This document shows, piece by piece, positions 18,589 through 27,454 of a stretch of DNA of 64,000 nt (positions within the stretch are counted from its first letter, which is position 1; each line of letters begins with the position of its first letter). A model generated the notes under the pieces. That model did not search any database, had not been told where the DNA came from, and saw nothing but the letters and a program-made list of their open reading frames with translations. This stretch comes from Paraburkholderia sp. DHOC27 (GTDB taxonomy: Bacteria; Pseudomonadota; Gammaproteobacteria; Burkholderiales; Burkholderiaceae), in assembly GCF_003429005.1 (NCBI RefSeq), contig NZ_QVQV01000001.1, forward strand, positions 186,001 through 250,000. The letters run 5' to 3'. The position numbers were made by a program, and so were the translations under genes.

Positions 18589-19794
18589 TTATCGTGCGGG
18601 AGTGTCTGCCGCAGCCACGCGGCTCATTCCCGGGGCCATCTCCTTCAGCAACGCGGCCTTGCCTTCAATAGCCGCGCCCACCAGCGCAAAGCCAATGGCT
18701 CTGCCATCGTCCGCGTGATGACAGACTGCACGTGCCGCGTATGTTCCTGCCGCTGCGACAGGTTCGAGCGACCATTCACCCGCCGCATCCGGCGACACCA
18801 CCACCGCTGGCGCAGCCGGCGTCTTGACGGTCACCGGCATTACCGGGAATGCGACCTTGGTCGGCTCGCCGCTAAGCGTGCGCGCCAGTGCCCGGGCGGC
18901 GTGCATGATCGGCAGTACGTAAGGTTGCAGCTTACCCTGCAGCGCCGCGCAATCGCCAAGTGCGTAGATATCCTCGACGCTCGTACGGCACGCGGCGTCC
19001 GTCCAGATACCGTGTTCGATCTTGAGACCCGCCTGCGCAGCCAGTGCGGTGCGCGGCACGAGACCCACCGCCGAGACCAGCAGATCGGCATGGATCTGTT
19101 CACCGCCTGAGAGCGTCAGCCGGTAGCCCTTCGGCTGCCGCTCGGCACGCGACACGCTGCGTCCCAGATACAGACTGACGCCGCTCCCGCTCAGCGCATT
19201 CGCAAACACCTCGCCCGCTGACGGCGGTAGCAGTCGGGCCAGCGGTGTCGGCGCCGGGTCGATCAGCAGAACCGCAAAGCCCGCTGCAATCAGGTCATTG
19301 GCAAACTCACAGCCAATCAGCCCCGCTCCGAGAATCGCTACGGACTGGCACCCTGTCAGGGCGTCCCTGAACCGCGTATAGTCGTTGAGGTCGTTGATGG
19401 ACAGAATCTGCGCATCGCCTTCCACGTTGAGCCGCCGCACATCGGCGCCTGTTGCGAGCACCAGTTTGCTGTAGCGCAACGGCTCGCCGTCGACGACCAC
19501 GCCATGTTCAGCCGGCAAGATGCGCTCGACCTGCCGATGCACGCGAATCTCCGCGCGCAACTGCGCGGCCATCGCCGTGGCGTCGAAACTCGCCAGCGCA
19601 TGCGCTTCCTTTTTCATCGCAAGCGCGTTCGACAGCATGGGCTTCGAGTAGAACGCGCCATCGTCCTGCGTCAACAGCACGATCGGCACGGTGCTGTCCA
19701 GTTTGCGCAGTTCGCGCGCCACGGTGTATCCCGCGAGGCCCGTGCCGATGATGACCACGGGTTCCTGTGACCGGCCTTCATGCGTATCCGTCAT
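18589..19794 (-). CDS. rubB: FAD-dependent rubredoxin reductase
   Basis: 401 residues with the two dinucleotide folds of NAD(P)H-dependent rubredoxin/ferredoxin reductases. The FAD site is IIGTGLAGYTVARELR at about 15, the NAD site is AILGAGLIGCEFANDLIAAG at about 150, and the second FAD contact is DIYALGDCA. The C-terminal segment matches rubredoxin reductases in length. It passes electrons from NAD(P)H to rubredoxin. Its start overlaps the rubredoxin stop (ATGA), and both follow the Rieske oxygenase gene, so the three should act as one electron chain. Confidence 0.9.
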   Translation of the reverse strand: MTDTHEGRSQEPVVIIGTGLAGYTVARELRKLDSTVPIVLLTQDDGAFYSKPMLSNALAMKKEAHALASFDATAMAAQLRAEIRVHRQVERILPAEHGVVVDGEPLRYSKLVLATGADVRRLNVEGDAQILSINDLNDYTRFRDALTGCQSVAILGAGLIGCEFANDLIAAGFAVLLIDPAPTPLARLLPPSAGEVFANALSGSGVSLYLGRSVSRAERQPKGYRLTLSGGEQIHADLLVSAVGLVPRTALAAQAGLKIEHGIWTDAACRTSVEDIYALGDCAALQGKLQPYVLPIMHAARALARTLSGEPTKVAFPVMPVTVKTPAAPAVVVSPDAAGEWSLEPVAAAGTYAARAVCHHADDGRAIGFALVGAAIEGKAALLKEMAPGMSRVAAADTPAR

Positions 19795-19961
19795 GCTGAC
19801 ACCACCTGCATCTCGAAGTCATGTTTGCCGGTCGCGCAGTCGGGGCACAACCAGTCGTCGGGGACATCTTCCCAGCGCGTGCCCGCCGCAATCCCTGCCT
19901 CGGGCAGGCCCAACGCTTCGTCATAACGAAATCCGCAGATCACGCATTCCCAGATTTTCAT
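19791..19961 (-). CDS. rubA: Rubredoxin
   Basis: A 56-residue gene starting at ATG 19961 after AGGAGAAGC. It has both iron-binding knuckles, C6-V-I-C9 and C39-P-D-C42. It also has the usual rubredoxin stretches YDEALGLPEAGIAAGTRWED and VPDDWLCPDC. It carries one electron from the reductase encoded by the overlapping next gene to an oxygenase. In this operon the upstream gene is a Rieske-type oxygenase rather than the alkane hydroxylase that rubredoxins usually serve. The protein is too short for many gene finders. Confidence 0.95.
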   Translation of the reverse strand: MKIWECVICGFRYDEALGLPEAGIAAGTRWEDVPDDWLCPDCATGKHDFEMQVVSA

Positions 19962-20002
19962 GTTGCTTCTCCTGATTACCGCTACATGACCGACCAGGGC
20001 GT

Positions 20003-21058
20003 TCAGCGCACGTACGCCTGGCCGAGACCAATCTCCGCCAGCGCACGCCGATACGCACCCGAGGACCGGTCGGCGAGAATCGGCGCCTCGGCGGCGCGAT
20101 CAATCGGCAAATCCTCGGGACGTTGTTGCTCCACGATCGCCCGGTCCTCTTCGAAGACCTGGCGGTTGAACACGTACACGTCCTCCAGTGGCAGGTCCTT
20201 GTCGAAGTTGCGCACGATCGGCACGAACAGGCGCGTCATACGGGCCGATACGGGACTCGCGGCATTCAGGATCGACAGCCGTCCCTGCTCTGGAAACTGC
20301 ACGGTCAACCGCGAGAAAAACGGCGCATCGACTTCGAACACACGGCGCCACAGAAATCCCTCGGGCGCACGGTGCTGCATCGACTTCGGAAAATTGCTGA
20401 CGGAGCTCACGTATTCCGCGCGCAGGCCGCGTTCGCGGCGCGCCACGGAATATTGCGGCACCACCGGGTTAGCGCGATCCGCGAAACTGTCGTGATGAAT
20501 CCACGCGAAGTGCGCGACGTCGATGAAGCCCTCGGTCTGCCGTCCCGCCGACGCCTTGATGTCGATCGACGGCGGCAAGATCTGTTGATACGTCGGGTCG
20601 TCCCATTCCGGAAATGCCGGCAATGGCTGCGTGCCGCCACCGAGCGATACCCAGATCAGCCCGTAGGCTTCCTGCGCGGCATACGTGGTCAGATGCAGAC
20701 GCTCGGGAATCGGACCATCGCCTTGCGACGGGATGAATTTGCACTTGCCGTCCGCGCCGTAACCCAGACCGTGATACGGGCAAACGATGTTGCCGTTCTC
20801 GACCCAGCCCTGGCTCAGCGGCGCGCCGCGATGTGGACAGATATCGCGCGCAGCCACGACCTGGCCGTTCGCGCGGAACACGACCAGCGGCTCGTCGAGC
20901 AGCGTCGCGCTGATGGGCTTCTCGCCGAGTTCGGCGGCAAACGCGACAGGGTGCCAATACTGGCTGAGGATGTTCCAGTCGTGGCTATCGAACGTGCAAT
21001 TGCGCGGCAACGCGGGCGAACGCTGGAACGTCAACGGGGCGACGTGGGAGGAAGTCAT
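20003..21058 (-). CDS. Rieske non-haem iron aromatic-ring-hydroxylating oxygenase subunit
   Basis: ATG at 21058 after GGAGA, giving 351 residues. The Rieske centre is C74-P-H76 and C93-P-Y-H96 (CPHRGAP...CPYHGLG). The mononuclear iron site lies around EGFIDVAHFAWIHHDSF, matching the D-x2-H-x4-H pattern of the family. The length and single-subunit form resemble VanA-type demethylases and related class IA oxygenases, which hydroxylate or O/N-demethylate small substrates. No reductase of the VanB type is encoded; rubredoxin and rubredoxin reductase genes follow instead. The substrate is unknown, and the nearby LysR gene suggests a carboxylate. Confidence 0.9.
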   Translation of the reverse strand: MTSSHVAPLTFQRSPALPRNCTFDSHDWNILSQYWHPVAFAAELGEKPISATLLDEPLVVFRANGQVVAARDICPHRGAPLSQGWVENGNIVCPYHGLGYGADGKCKFIPSQGDGPIPERLHLTTYAAQEAYGLIWVSLGGGTQPLPAFPEWDDPTYQQILPPSIDIKASAGRQTEGFIDVAHFAWIHHDSFADRANPVVPQYSVARRERGLRAEYVSSVSNFPKSMQHRAPEGFLWRRVFEVDAPFFSRLTVQFPEQGRLSILNAASPVSARMTRLFVPIVRNFDKDLPLEDVYVFNRQVFEEDRAIVEQQRPEDLPIDRAAEAPILADRSSGAYRRALAEIGLGQAYVR

Positions 21059-21384
21059 ACGTGTCTCCAAAACCTGGTGGGGGTTCGTTTTGCCGCCGTG
21101 GTCCTGAACGACATCGGGACCACGGCATGGACCCCACGATAGCGGGACACGCGCCGCCCACCCATCCCCGGCCGGGCATTGACTCTATGTTCGGATCGAC
21201 ATAGGGCATGCGGCATGCTGGGACAACCACGCATGATCACGGCCTGTGGCCTGTCGAGACGTAAGGTCGAGGTGTGTATTAGGATGCGATAGGACGAAAA
21301 ACTGCTCGCGCTTGCTTGATGAACCGCACCGGGCAGGCATCGGTCGGCGATCCGCTCTATCACTCAACCCGTTCTGGAGGAAAC
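21059..21384. other. Divergent promoter region with a dyad
   Basis: This 326-base stretch separates the Rieske gene from the lipoprotein gene. The dyad at 21185-21204 is the clearest element. No gene is seen. Confidence 0.5.
21185..21204. promoter_or_regulatory. Inverted repeat, candidate LysR box
   Basis: CTATGT (21185-21190) and ACATAG (21199-21204) flank 8 bases, a spacing compatible with a LysR T-N11-A type site. It lies 127 bases upstream of the Rieske oxygenase start, where an activator would bind. Confidence 0.4.
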
Positions 21385-22308
21385 ATGGCTGTCTCGCCTG
21401 CTCTGCTACGTCATGCCGCGAACCTCGTCTCCGCGGCGGCCGTGCTGGCCGCGCTGAGCGCATGCAGCACGCCGGGGGCAAGCACCACGTGGCCCGCCAA
21501 AACGGAAGTGAGCGCGCAGCCGAACGGCGTTGCGGTGAGGCCATCGGACGGCATGATCTTTATCACGGACGATCGCACCAGCAGCGTGCTGTCGTCCACC
21601 GGCGGACCTTTCACTTCGTATGCCTCGATTCCCGTCGCTGCCGGACAAGGAAAGAGCCTGAGTCAGCTGAGCGTTTCCAGTTCGGGTGAACTGTTCGCCG
21701 AACGCTTCGGCTTCGGCACGGCCAGCGCAATTTTCGCAGTGGATGGCAAGGGCACGGCAACGCCCCTCACGGGTCTCGACGGAGCACGTCGACGGCTCGG
21801 CTTGCTCGCCATTGCACCGGGCCAGTTGCTGTCCACATGGTTCATCAAGAACGGCAGCAATCCGCCGCAAGGCGCGCTGAGTCTCGTCACCTACGACGCG
21901 ACGACCCATGCCGCGACCGAACGCGATCTGCTGACGGGTCTAGGCAAGCCGGTCGGCGTGGCGGTATCCGATGGCAACGTGTACATCTCCGACCAGGCCA
22001 ACGGCGTCATCGTGAAGGCCAGTCTGGCTGCGCTGCTAAGCGCCACTGCGCCGAGCACCGGCGCGGTGTTCGTGCATATCGACAGTCCCGATCTGATGGC
22101 TGCGGATGCCGCTGGCCGTCTGTTCACGAAGTGCAACAAGAATGGTCTGTGTGAGGTTGCGCCGGACGGCTCGATCAGCGTGCTCGCCGACGACTTCCAG
22201 GAACCGCGCGGCGTCGTGGTCGACGCCGCGCATCATCAACTGTTTGCCGTGGACCGCGCGGCCTCGGCGAGCGGCACGAGTTATCTGCGCACGTTTCCGC
22301 TGAAATAG
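21385..22308 (+). CDS. Beta-propeller (NHL/SMP-30-like) lipoprotein
   Basis: ATG 21385 after GGAGG. 307 residues with a lipoprotein signal: the hydrophobic stretch VSAAAVLAALSAC gives lipobox LSAC, with the modified Cys near residue 27. The rest has repeated short beta units such as QPNGVAVRPSDGMIFITDD and GKPVGVAVSDGNVYISDQANG, with the GVAV/GVVV spacing of NHL or SMP-30/gluconolaconase-type propellers. It should be anchored to a membrane facing the periplasm. The ligand or reaction is unknown. A 10-bp tandem repeat begins just after its stop. Confidence 0.75.
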   Translation: MAVSPALLRHAANLVSAAAVLAALSACSTPGASTTWPAKTEVSAQPNGVAVRPSDGMIFITDDRTSSVLSSTGGPFTSYASIPVAAGQGKSLSQLSVSSSGELFAERFGFGTASAIFAVDGKGTATPLTGLDGARRRLGLLAIAPGQLLSTWFIKNGSNPPQGALSLVTYDATTHAATERDLLTGLGKPVGVAVSDGNVYISDQANGVIVKASLAALLSATAPSTGAVFVHIDSPDLMAADAAGRLFTKCNKNGLCEVAPDGSISVLADDFQEPRGVVVDAAHHQLFAVDRAASASGTSYLRTFPLK

Positions 22309-22310
22309 CG

Positions 22311-22360
22311 CGGCTTCACGCGGCCTCATGCGACCTCATGTGGCCTCACGCGCCTTCATA
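22311..22360. repeat. Five-copy 10-bp tandem repeat
   Basis: Five consecutive decamers near CGGCCTCATG (22311-20, 22321-30, 22331-40, 22341-50, 22351-60) directly follow the lipoprotein stop. They differ by one to three bases each. Confidence 0.8.
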
Positions 22361-22408
22361 CGGGACAAAGGCAGGATGACGAAGCACTAGATACCAAAGC
22401 GCCGCACC

Positions 22409-24307
22409 TCACCCGGCGCGCAGCGCCTTGGCGAGATCCGCGAGCCGATAGGGCTTGTGGATGAAGGTGAAATCGCTCAGATCGCCGTGCTCGCGGCGCA
22501 GCACGCCAAGTGGATAACCTGAGGCCAGCACGATCTTGATATGCGGATGCCGCTCGCGGATCTGCCGCGCGAGTTCGAGTCCACTCATGCCGTGCGCCAT
22601 GACGATGTCGCTGAATACGATGTCGATTTCGGCGCGCTGCTTCAGAATGTCGACGGCATCCGTGCCATTGCTGGCCGTCACCACTTCGTAGCCGATGCTT
22701 CTGAACAACTCGGCCGCGGCGGCCAGCAAATCGGGTTCATCCTCCACGAGCAGGACCGTCTCCACCACCGGCGCCGGATAGCCGCCGCTGCTTTCGACCA
22801 TGTCCTCCGCTGCCTGCAGATAGATGCTGATCGTGGTGCCCTCACCTTCCTTGCTGTGGATCTCCACATCACCGCCCGACTGCACGATAAAGCCGTACAC
22901 CTGGCTCAAGCCGAGCCCCGTACCCTTGCCCGGCTCCTTGGTGGTGAAGAACGGCTCGAAGGCGCGCGCTACCACTTCGGGCGGCATGCCCGTGCCGGTA
23001 TCGGCCACCCACACGCGGACATAGCGCCCCGCGCGCAGCGTGCCCACCGTGTTGTCCTTGACGTCCACCCGCTCCGCGCCCACCTCGATGCTGCCGCCGT
23101 CGGGCAGCGCATCGCGCGCGTTCACCACCAGATTCAGCAAGGCGGTCTCGAAGCGCCCGGCGTCGACGATCACCGGTGTCTGGTCCTCGTCGAGCGCCAT
23201 GCGAAGACGGATCGACGCATCGCCCGCGCGTTGCAGCATGGGTTCGAAGGCGCGGATCACCTTGTTCAGGTCATGCGGTTCGGCCTTGAGCGGCTGTTGC
23301 CGCGCAAACGAGAGCAACTGCTGCGTGAGCGACGCGCCACGCTCCACCGCGCGCTGCATCGTCTCCAGCATTTTGGTGTCGAGGTGCGTGCGCGACTGCG
23401 AATTGAGCACTTGCAGCCCGTTCGACAACACCGCCAGCAGGTTATTGAAATCGTGTGCGACGCCGCCCGTCAACTGGCCGATCGCTTCCATTTTCTGCGA
23501 CTGAAAGAGCGCAGCGTTGGCGCGATCCAGCGCGGCGGCCGCCTCTTTGCGCTCGGTGATATCGCGCGTCACCTTGGCGAAACCGACCAGCGAGCCGCGG
23601 TCGTCGCGGATCGCGTCCACCACCACGTTGGCCCAGAACCGGCTGCCGTCCTTGCGCACGCGCCAGCCTTCACGCTCCACGCGGCCGTCGCGCGCCGCGA
23701 TGGCGAGCGTCAGCGCCGGCAGACCGTTGGCGCGGTCCTCTTCCGTATAAAAACGCGAGAAATGCTGGCCGATGATCTCGTGATGCTCGTAGCCTTTGAT
23801 GCGCGCGGCGCCAGCGTTCCAGCTGGTCACGTCGCCCGCTGGCGACAGCATGTAAATGGCGTAATCCGTCACGCCCTGCACGAGCAGACGAAACTGCTGT
23901 TCGCTGCGGCGCAATGCCTCCTGCACCTGTTTTTGCTCGGAGATGTCACGCGTGATCTTCGCGAAGCCCACCAGTTCGCCCGTGGCGTCGCGGATCGGGT
24001 CCACCACCACGCTCGCCCAGAAGCGCGTGCCGTCCTTGCGAACCCGCCAGCCTTCGCCCTCGAACTTGCCTTGCTCGATGGCCATGCGTAAGGCTTTTTC
24101 GGGGATACCGGCGGCGCGGTCCTCCGGCGTGTAGAACTCGGAGAAATGCCGACCCACGATCTCGTTGGCCAGATAGCCCTTGAAGCGCTGCGCGCCCGCG
24201 TTCCAGCTCGCCACGTAGCCGTCGCAATCCAGCATATAGATTGCGTAGTCCCTCACGCTCGTCACCAGCAATTCGAAGCGCTGCTCGTCGGTCACTGTGC
24301 TTGGCAT
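22409..24307 (-). CDS. Two-PAS hybrid histidine kinase with receiver domain
   Basis: 632 residues, soluble, no membrane segment. PAS1 (about 8-120, YAIYMLDCDGYVASWNAGAQ) and PAS2 (about 140-255, YAIYMLSPAGDVTSWNAGAA) are near-duplicates. A histidine-kinase dimerisation domain follows with GGVAHDFNNLLAVLSNG (His at about 290), then an ATPase domain (VVNARDAL, VADTGTGMP, GKGTGLGLSQVYGF). The C-terminal receiver has VLLVEDEPDL and IVFSDIVMAHG. It is a cytoplasmic hybrid kinase that senses an internal signal, possibly redox or a ligand through PAS. No partner is adjacent. Confidence 0.9.
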   Translation of the reverse strand: MPSTVTDEQRFELLVTSVRDYAIYMLDCDGYVASWNAGAQRFKGYLANEIVGRHFSEFYTPEDRAAGIPEKALRMAIEQGKFEGEGWRVRKDGTRFWASVVVDPIRDATGELVGFAKITRDISEQKQVQEALRRSEQQFRLLVQGVTDYAIYMLSPAGDVTSWNAGAARIKGYEHHEIIGQHFSRFYTEEDRANGLPALTLAIAARDGRVEREGWRVRKDGSRFWANVVVDAIRDDRGSLVGFAKVTRDITERKEAAAALDRANAALFQSQKMEAIGQLTGGVAHDFNNLLAVLSNGLQVLNSQSRTHLDTKMLETMQRAVERGASLTQQLLSFARQQPLKAEPHDLNKVIRAFEPMLQRAGDASIRLRMALDEDQTPVIVDAGRFETALLNLVVNARDALPDGGSIEVGAERVDVKDNTVGTLRAGRYVRVWVADTGTGMPPEVVARAFEPFFTTKEPGKGTGLGLSQVYGFIVQSGGDVEIHSKEGEGTTISIYLQAAEDMVESSGGYPAPVVETVLLVEDEPDLLAAAAELFRSIGYEVVTASNGTDAVDILKQRAEIDIVFSDIVMAHGMSGLELARQIRERHPHIKIVLASGYPLGVLRREHGDLSDFTFIHKPYRLADLAKALRAG

Positions 24308-24484
24308 GTCACGCTTGTCGTATTTCGTCGTTACGGTGGAAAGTGATGCGCAGGTCTTGTCGCCCGCGCATGGTCTGAGCCAATTCTACCCCGCCTGACG
24401 GCACCCCTTGCATGCGGCGGCTCCGGCTCGCGCCACGGCGGGTTTTCACGCCCCTACGTGACCTTTCAAGGGCCCGCGGGATTT

Positions 24485-26323
24485 TCAGGCGGAGCCGACC
24501 GGATCGTGCATCGCACCATCGCGCTCGCCTTGCGTCGGCTGCGCGTGCGGTTCGCCGAACTGCAACGCAGCGAGCTGGGCATACAGCGGCGAACTCAACA
24601 GCAGGTCGGCGTGCGCGCCTTGCGCCACGATGCGCCCCTGTTCGAGCACCACGATGCGATCGGCGCGCTGGACAGTCGCCAGCCGGTGCGCGATCACGAG
24701 CGTGGTGCGGTTTTGCGCGGCGTTATCCAGTGCCTTTTGCACCAGCCGCTCGCTGGCGGCATCCAGTGCGCTAGTGGCCTCGTCGAGTAGCAGGATGGGC
24801 GGATTCTTGAGGATTGCACGAGCAATGGCGATACGCTGACGCTGCCCGCCGGACAGGCGCACGCCGCGCTCACCGAGGAAGGTGTCGTAGCCTTGCGGCA
24901 GTTCTTCGATGAAGCCCGCCGCCGCGGCCATCGCGGCGGCCTGCTGCACTTGCGCGAGGCTCGCGTCCGGCGCGCCGTAGCGGATGTTGTCGAGCACGCT
25001 GCCCGAAAAGATCACCGACTCCTGCAACACGACGCCGATCTCGCGCCGCAACTCGGCGAGCGGCACCTGGCGTGTCGGTACGCCGTTGAGCAGGATGCTG
25101 CCCGATTGCGGATCGTAGAAGCGCAGCAGCAACTGGAACAGCGTCGTCTTGCCGGCCCCCGACGGGCCGACCAGCGCCACGTGTTCACCGGCACGCACCT
25201 CGAGCGACAGCGCGGACAACGCAGCAATGCCAGCACGCGACGGATACGAAAAGCCGACGTTATCGAACCGGATGCCCACGCCGCGCGTGGGCAAGGGCAC
25301 GGTGACGGCGGCCTGCTCCACCGGCGAGCGCGCCGCCAGCAGTTGCAACAGACGCTCCGTGGCGCCGGCTGCGCGTTGCAGATCGCCCCATACTTCCGCG
25401 ACCGCGCCTACCGCGCCCGCCGTGAATACCGCATACAGAATGAACTGCGACAGTTGGCCGGCCGTCATCCGTCCCGCCAGCACCGACTGCGCGCCGAGCC
25501 ACAGCACGAACACAATGGCGGCGAACACCAGCACGATCACCACCGCCGTCAACCAGGCCCGCGCGCGAATGCGCGTGAGCGCCGTGTCGAACGCCACTTC
25601 GACGGCGGACGCAAAGCGGCGCGACTCGAACGGCTCCTGGGTGAACGACTGCACGGTCGGCATGGCATTCAGCACTTCGCCGGCCAGTGCGCTTGCATTG
25701 GCCACCTTGTCCTGACTCGCGCGCGACAGACGCCGCACGCGCCGCCCAAACGTCACGATCGGCAAGACCACCACCACGAGCGTCGCGATGATGTAGGCCG
25801 ACAGCACCGGACTGGTGATCGCCAGCATCACCACGCCGCCCGTCAGCAGGAAGAAATTGCGCAAGCCCAATGACAGGCTGGTGCCGACCACGGCCTGGAT
25901 CAGCGTGGTGTCCGTAGTGAGCCGCGACAGCACCTCGCCGGTCTGCGTGGTCTCGAAGAACTGCGGGCTCATCTCCAGCACGTGGTCGTAGACGGCGCGT
26001 CGCAAGTCGGCGGTCACGCGCTCGCCGAGCCACGAGACCAGATAAAAGCGCAGCGCCGTGGCGCCCGCCAGCAGCAGCGAAACGAAAAACAGCGCGAGGA
26101 AATAGCGGTCTATGTGAGCCCGCTCGCCGCTCGCAAAGCCGCGGTCGATCAGATAACGGAACGCCACCGGCAGCGCCAGCGTCGCCCCTGCCGACGTCAC
26201 CAGCGCGACGAACGCAAGCGCCCAGCGTCCGGCATATGGGCGCATGAACGGCCGCAGCGCGAACAACGGGCCGAACCGGGACGAGGGTGACGCGGACGTG
26301 GAAGCGGGTACGGCAGCGGACAT
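24485..26323 (-). CDS. ABC exporter, half-transporter (MsbA/lipid A type)
   Basis: ATG at 26323 after GGGA gives 612 residues. A transmembrane domain of six helices (about 25-330) is fused to an ATPase domain with Walker A GPSGAGKTT, signature LSGGQRQRIAIARA and Walker B ILLLDEATSALD. This arrangement works as a homodimer that exports lipids, drugs or other hydrophobic molecules across the inner membrane. The family is broad, so the substrate is unknown. It is transcribed toward the PAS kinase gene, 177 bases away. Confidence 0.9.
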   Translation of the reverse strand: MSAAVPASTSASPSSRFGPLFALRPFMRPYAGRWALAFVALVTSAGATLALPVAFRYLIDRGFASGERAHIDRYFLALFFVSLLLAGATALRFYLVSWLGERVTADLRRAVYDHVLEMSPQFFETTQTGEVLSRLTTDTTLIQAVVGTSLSLGLRNFFLLTGGVVMLAITSPVLSAYIIATLVVVVLPIVTFGRRVRRLSRASQDKVANASALAGEVLNAMPTVQSFTQEPFESRRFASAVEVAFDTALTRIRARAWLTAVVIVLVFAAIVFVLWLGAQSVLAGRMTAGQLSQFILYAVFTAGAVGAVAEVWGDLQRAAGATERLLQLLAARSPVEQAAVTVPLPTRGVGIRFDNVGFSYPSRAGIAALSALSLEVRAGEHVALVGPSGAGKTTLFQLLLRFYDPQSGSILLNGVPTRQVPLAELRREIGVVLQESVIFSGSVLDNIRYGAPDASLAQVQQAAAMAAAAGFIEELPQGYDTFLGERGVRLSGGQRQRIAIARAILKNPPILLLDEATSALDAASERLVQKALDNAAQNRTTLVIAHRLATVQRADRIVVLEQGRIVAQGAHADLLLSSPLYAQLAALQFGEPHAQPTQGERDGAMHDPVGSA

Positions 26324-26392
26324 GGGATTCCCAGAGGGGTGACGAGGGAAACGATCGAAGCGACGGATCACCCCATTGTGCCAGCCCTGTGT

Positions 26393-27217
26393 TCAGGCGT
26401 CGTCGCCGAACAGGCCATTGAGCGTCGCGCCGGATGCGGCATTGCCAAAACCGTCGAAGCGCCCTTCGGCGAGCCGCTGCGCCGCGTGCATCATGCCGCC
26501 CCACGCGGCCCGCGCCAGCGCGCCGCCCACGCTGATACGCCGCACGCCGAGCCGCGCGACGTCCTGCACGGTGAGATCCGAAGTCCAGCCGATAAGCAGG
26601 TTCACGGGCTTCGGCGTCACGGCGGCCACTACGGCTTCGATCTGCTCGCGGGTCTGGATGCCCGGCGCGTACAGGCAGTCGGCGCCTGCTGCGGAATAGG
26701 CTTTCAGCCGCGCAATGGCGTCGTCGAGATCGGGCACACCGGCGATGAAATTCTCCGCTCGGCCCACCAGCAATGTGTCGCCGCCGTGCGCGTCGATGGC
26801 ATGGCGCGCGGCTTTGAGGCGCTCCACGGCAACCTCGACAGGAACCAGCGGCGCATCCGGATCGCCGGTCGAATCTTCCACCGACAAGCCCGCGACGCCG
26901 GTCTCCACCGCGAGCCCGACGCTTTCCGCCACGCCGTGCGCGTCCGCGCCGAAACCGTTTTCAAAGTCCGCATTGACCGGCAGATCGGTCGCCTCGACGA
27001 GCGTGCGCAGGTGCGCGAGGATCGCCTCGCGCGGCGTATGGTTGTCCGGCTTGCCGACCGACCACGCAAAACCGGAACTGGTGGTGGCGAGCGCCTGGAA
27101 ACCGAGGCTCTGGAGATAGCGCGCGCTGCCGACATCCCAAGGGTTGGGCAGCACGAAACAACCCGACGTATGCAGCTCGCGAAAGATCGCGCGTTTTTCG
27201 GCAACGGTGCGAGGCAT
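26393..27217 (-). CDS. Isocitrate lyase/PEP-mutase superfamily enzyme
   Basis: ATG at 27217 after AGGAGA, giving 274 residues. Family marks are LPNPWDVGSARYL near the N-terminus, the metal-site VNADFENGFG, VEDSTGD and LVGRAENF. The catalytic loop Cys of isocitrate lyases is not evident, which places it with the PEP-mutase-like lyases and oxaloacetate decarboxylases that cleave or decarboxylate 2-oxo or malate-type acids. It is divergent from the binding-protein-like gene at 27455 and may belong to that CoA-linked cluster by supplying the C-C cleavage step, but this is inference. Confidence 0.8.
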   Translation of the reverse strand: MPRTVAEKRAIFRELHTSGCFVLPNPWDVGSARYLQSLGFQALATTSSGFAWSVGKPDNHTPREAILAHLRTLVEATDLPVNADFENGFGADAHGVAESVGLAVETGVAGLSVEDSTGDPDAPLVPVEVAVERLKAARHAIDAHGGDTLLVGRAENFIAGVPDLDDAIARLKAYSAAGADCLYAPGIQTREQIEAVVAAVTPKPVNLLIGWTSDLTVQDVARLGVRRISVGGALARAAWGGMMHAAQRLAEGRFDGFGNAASGATLNGLFGDDA

Positions 27218-27372
27218 GAGGTGTCTCCTGTAGTAGTGGCGTGATGCAGGTTCGAAGGCCCGGTTCAGGGCGAGCGAAACGACATTACGCCCGCCCCGGC
27301 GGCGAGTCAAAGTGCGCCACGCGGCCATGCCGGTCAACGCGGCCGCGCTTAATGGAAAGTACGGATCGACTC

Positions 27373-27391
27373 ATCCGGTCTTGCACCGGAT
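27373..27391. promoter_or_regulatory. Perfect palindrome between divergent genes
   Basis: ATCCGGT (27373-27379), 5 bases, ACCGGAT (27385-27391). It lies 64 bases before the plus-strand start and 156 bases before the minus-strand start. Its size fits an IclR-type operator, and an IclR gene lies in the cluster. Confidence 0.4.
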
Positions 27392-27454
27392 CATTACTCA
27401 GGTAAACGACGCGTTTATCTGTGAGCGAAATCCACCATCCATCGTGACTCGACC

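Noticed and set aside
22541..24091. Plus-strand frame of about 516 codons
   Set aside because: Antisense shadow of the PAS hybrid kinase; no family character.
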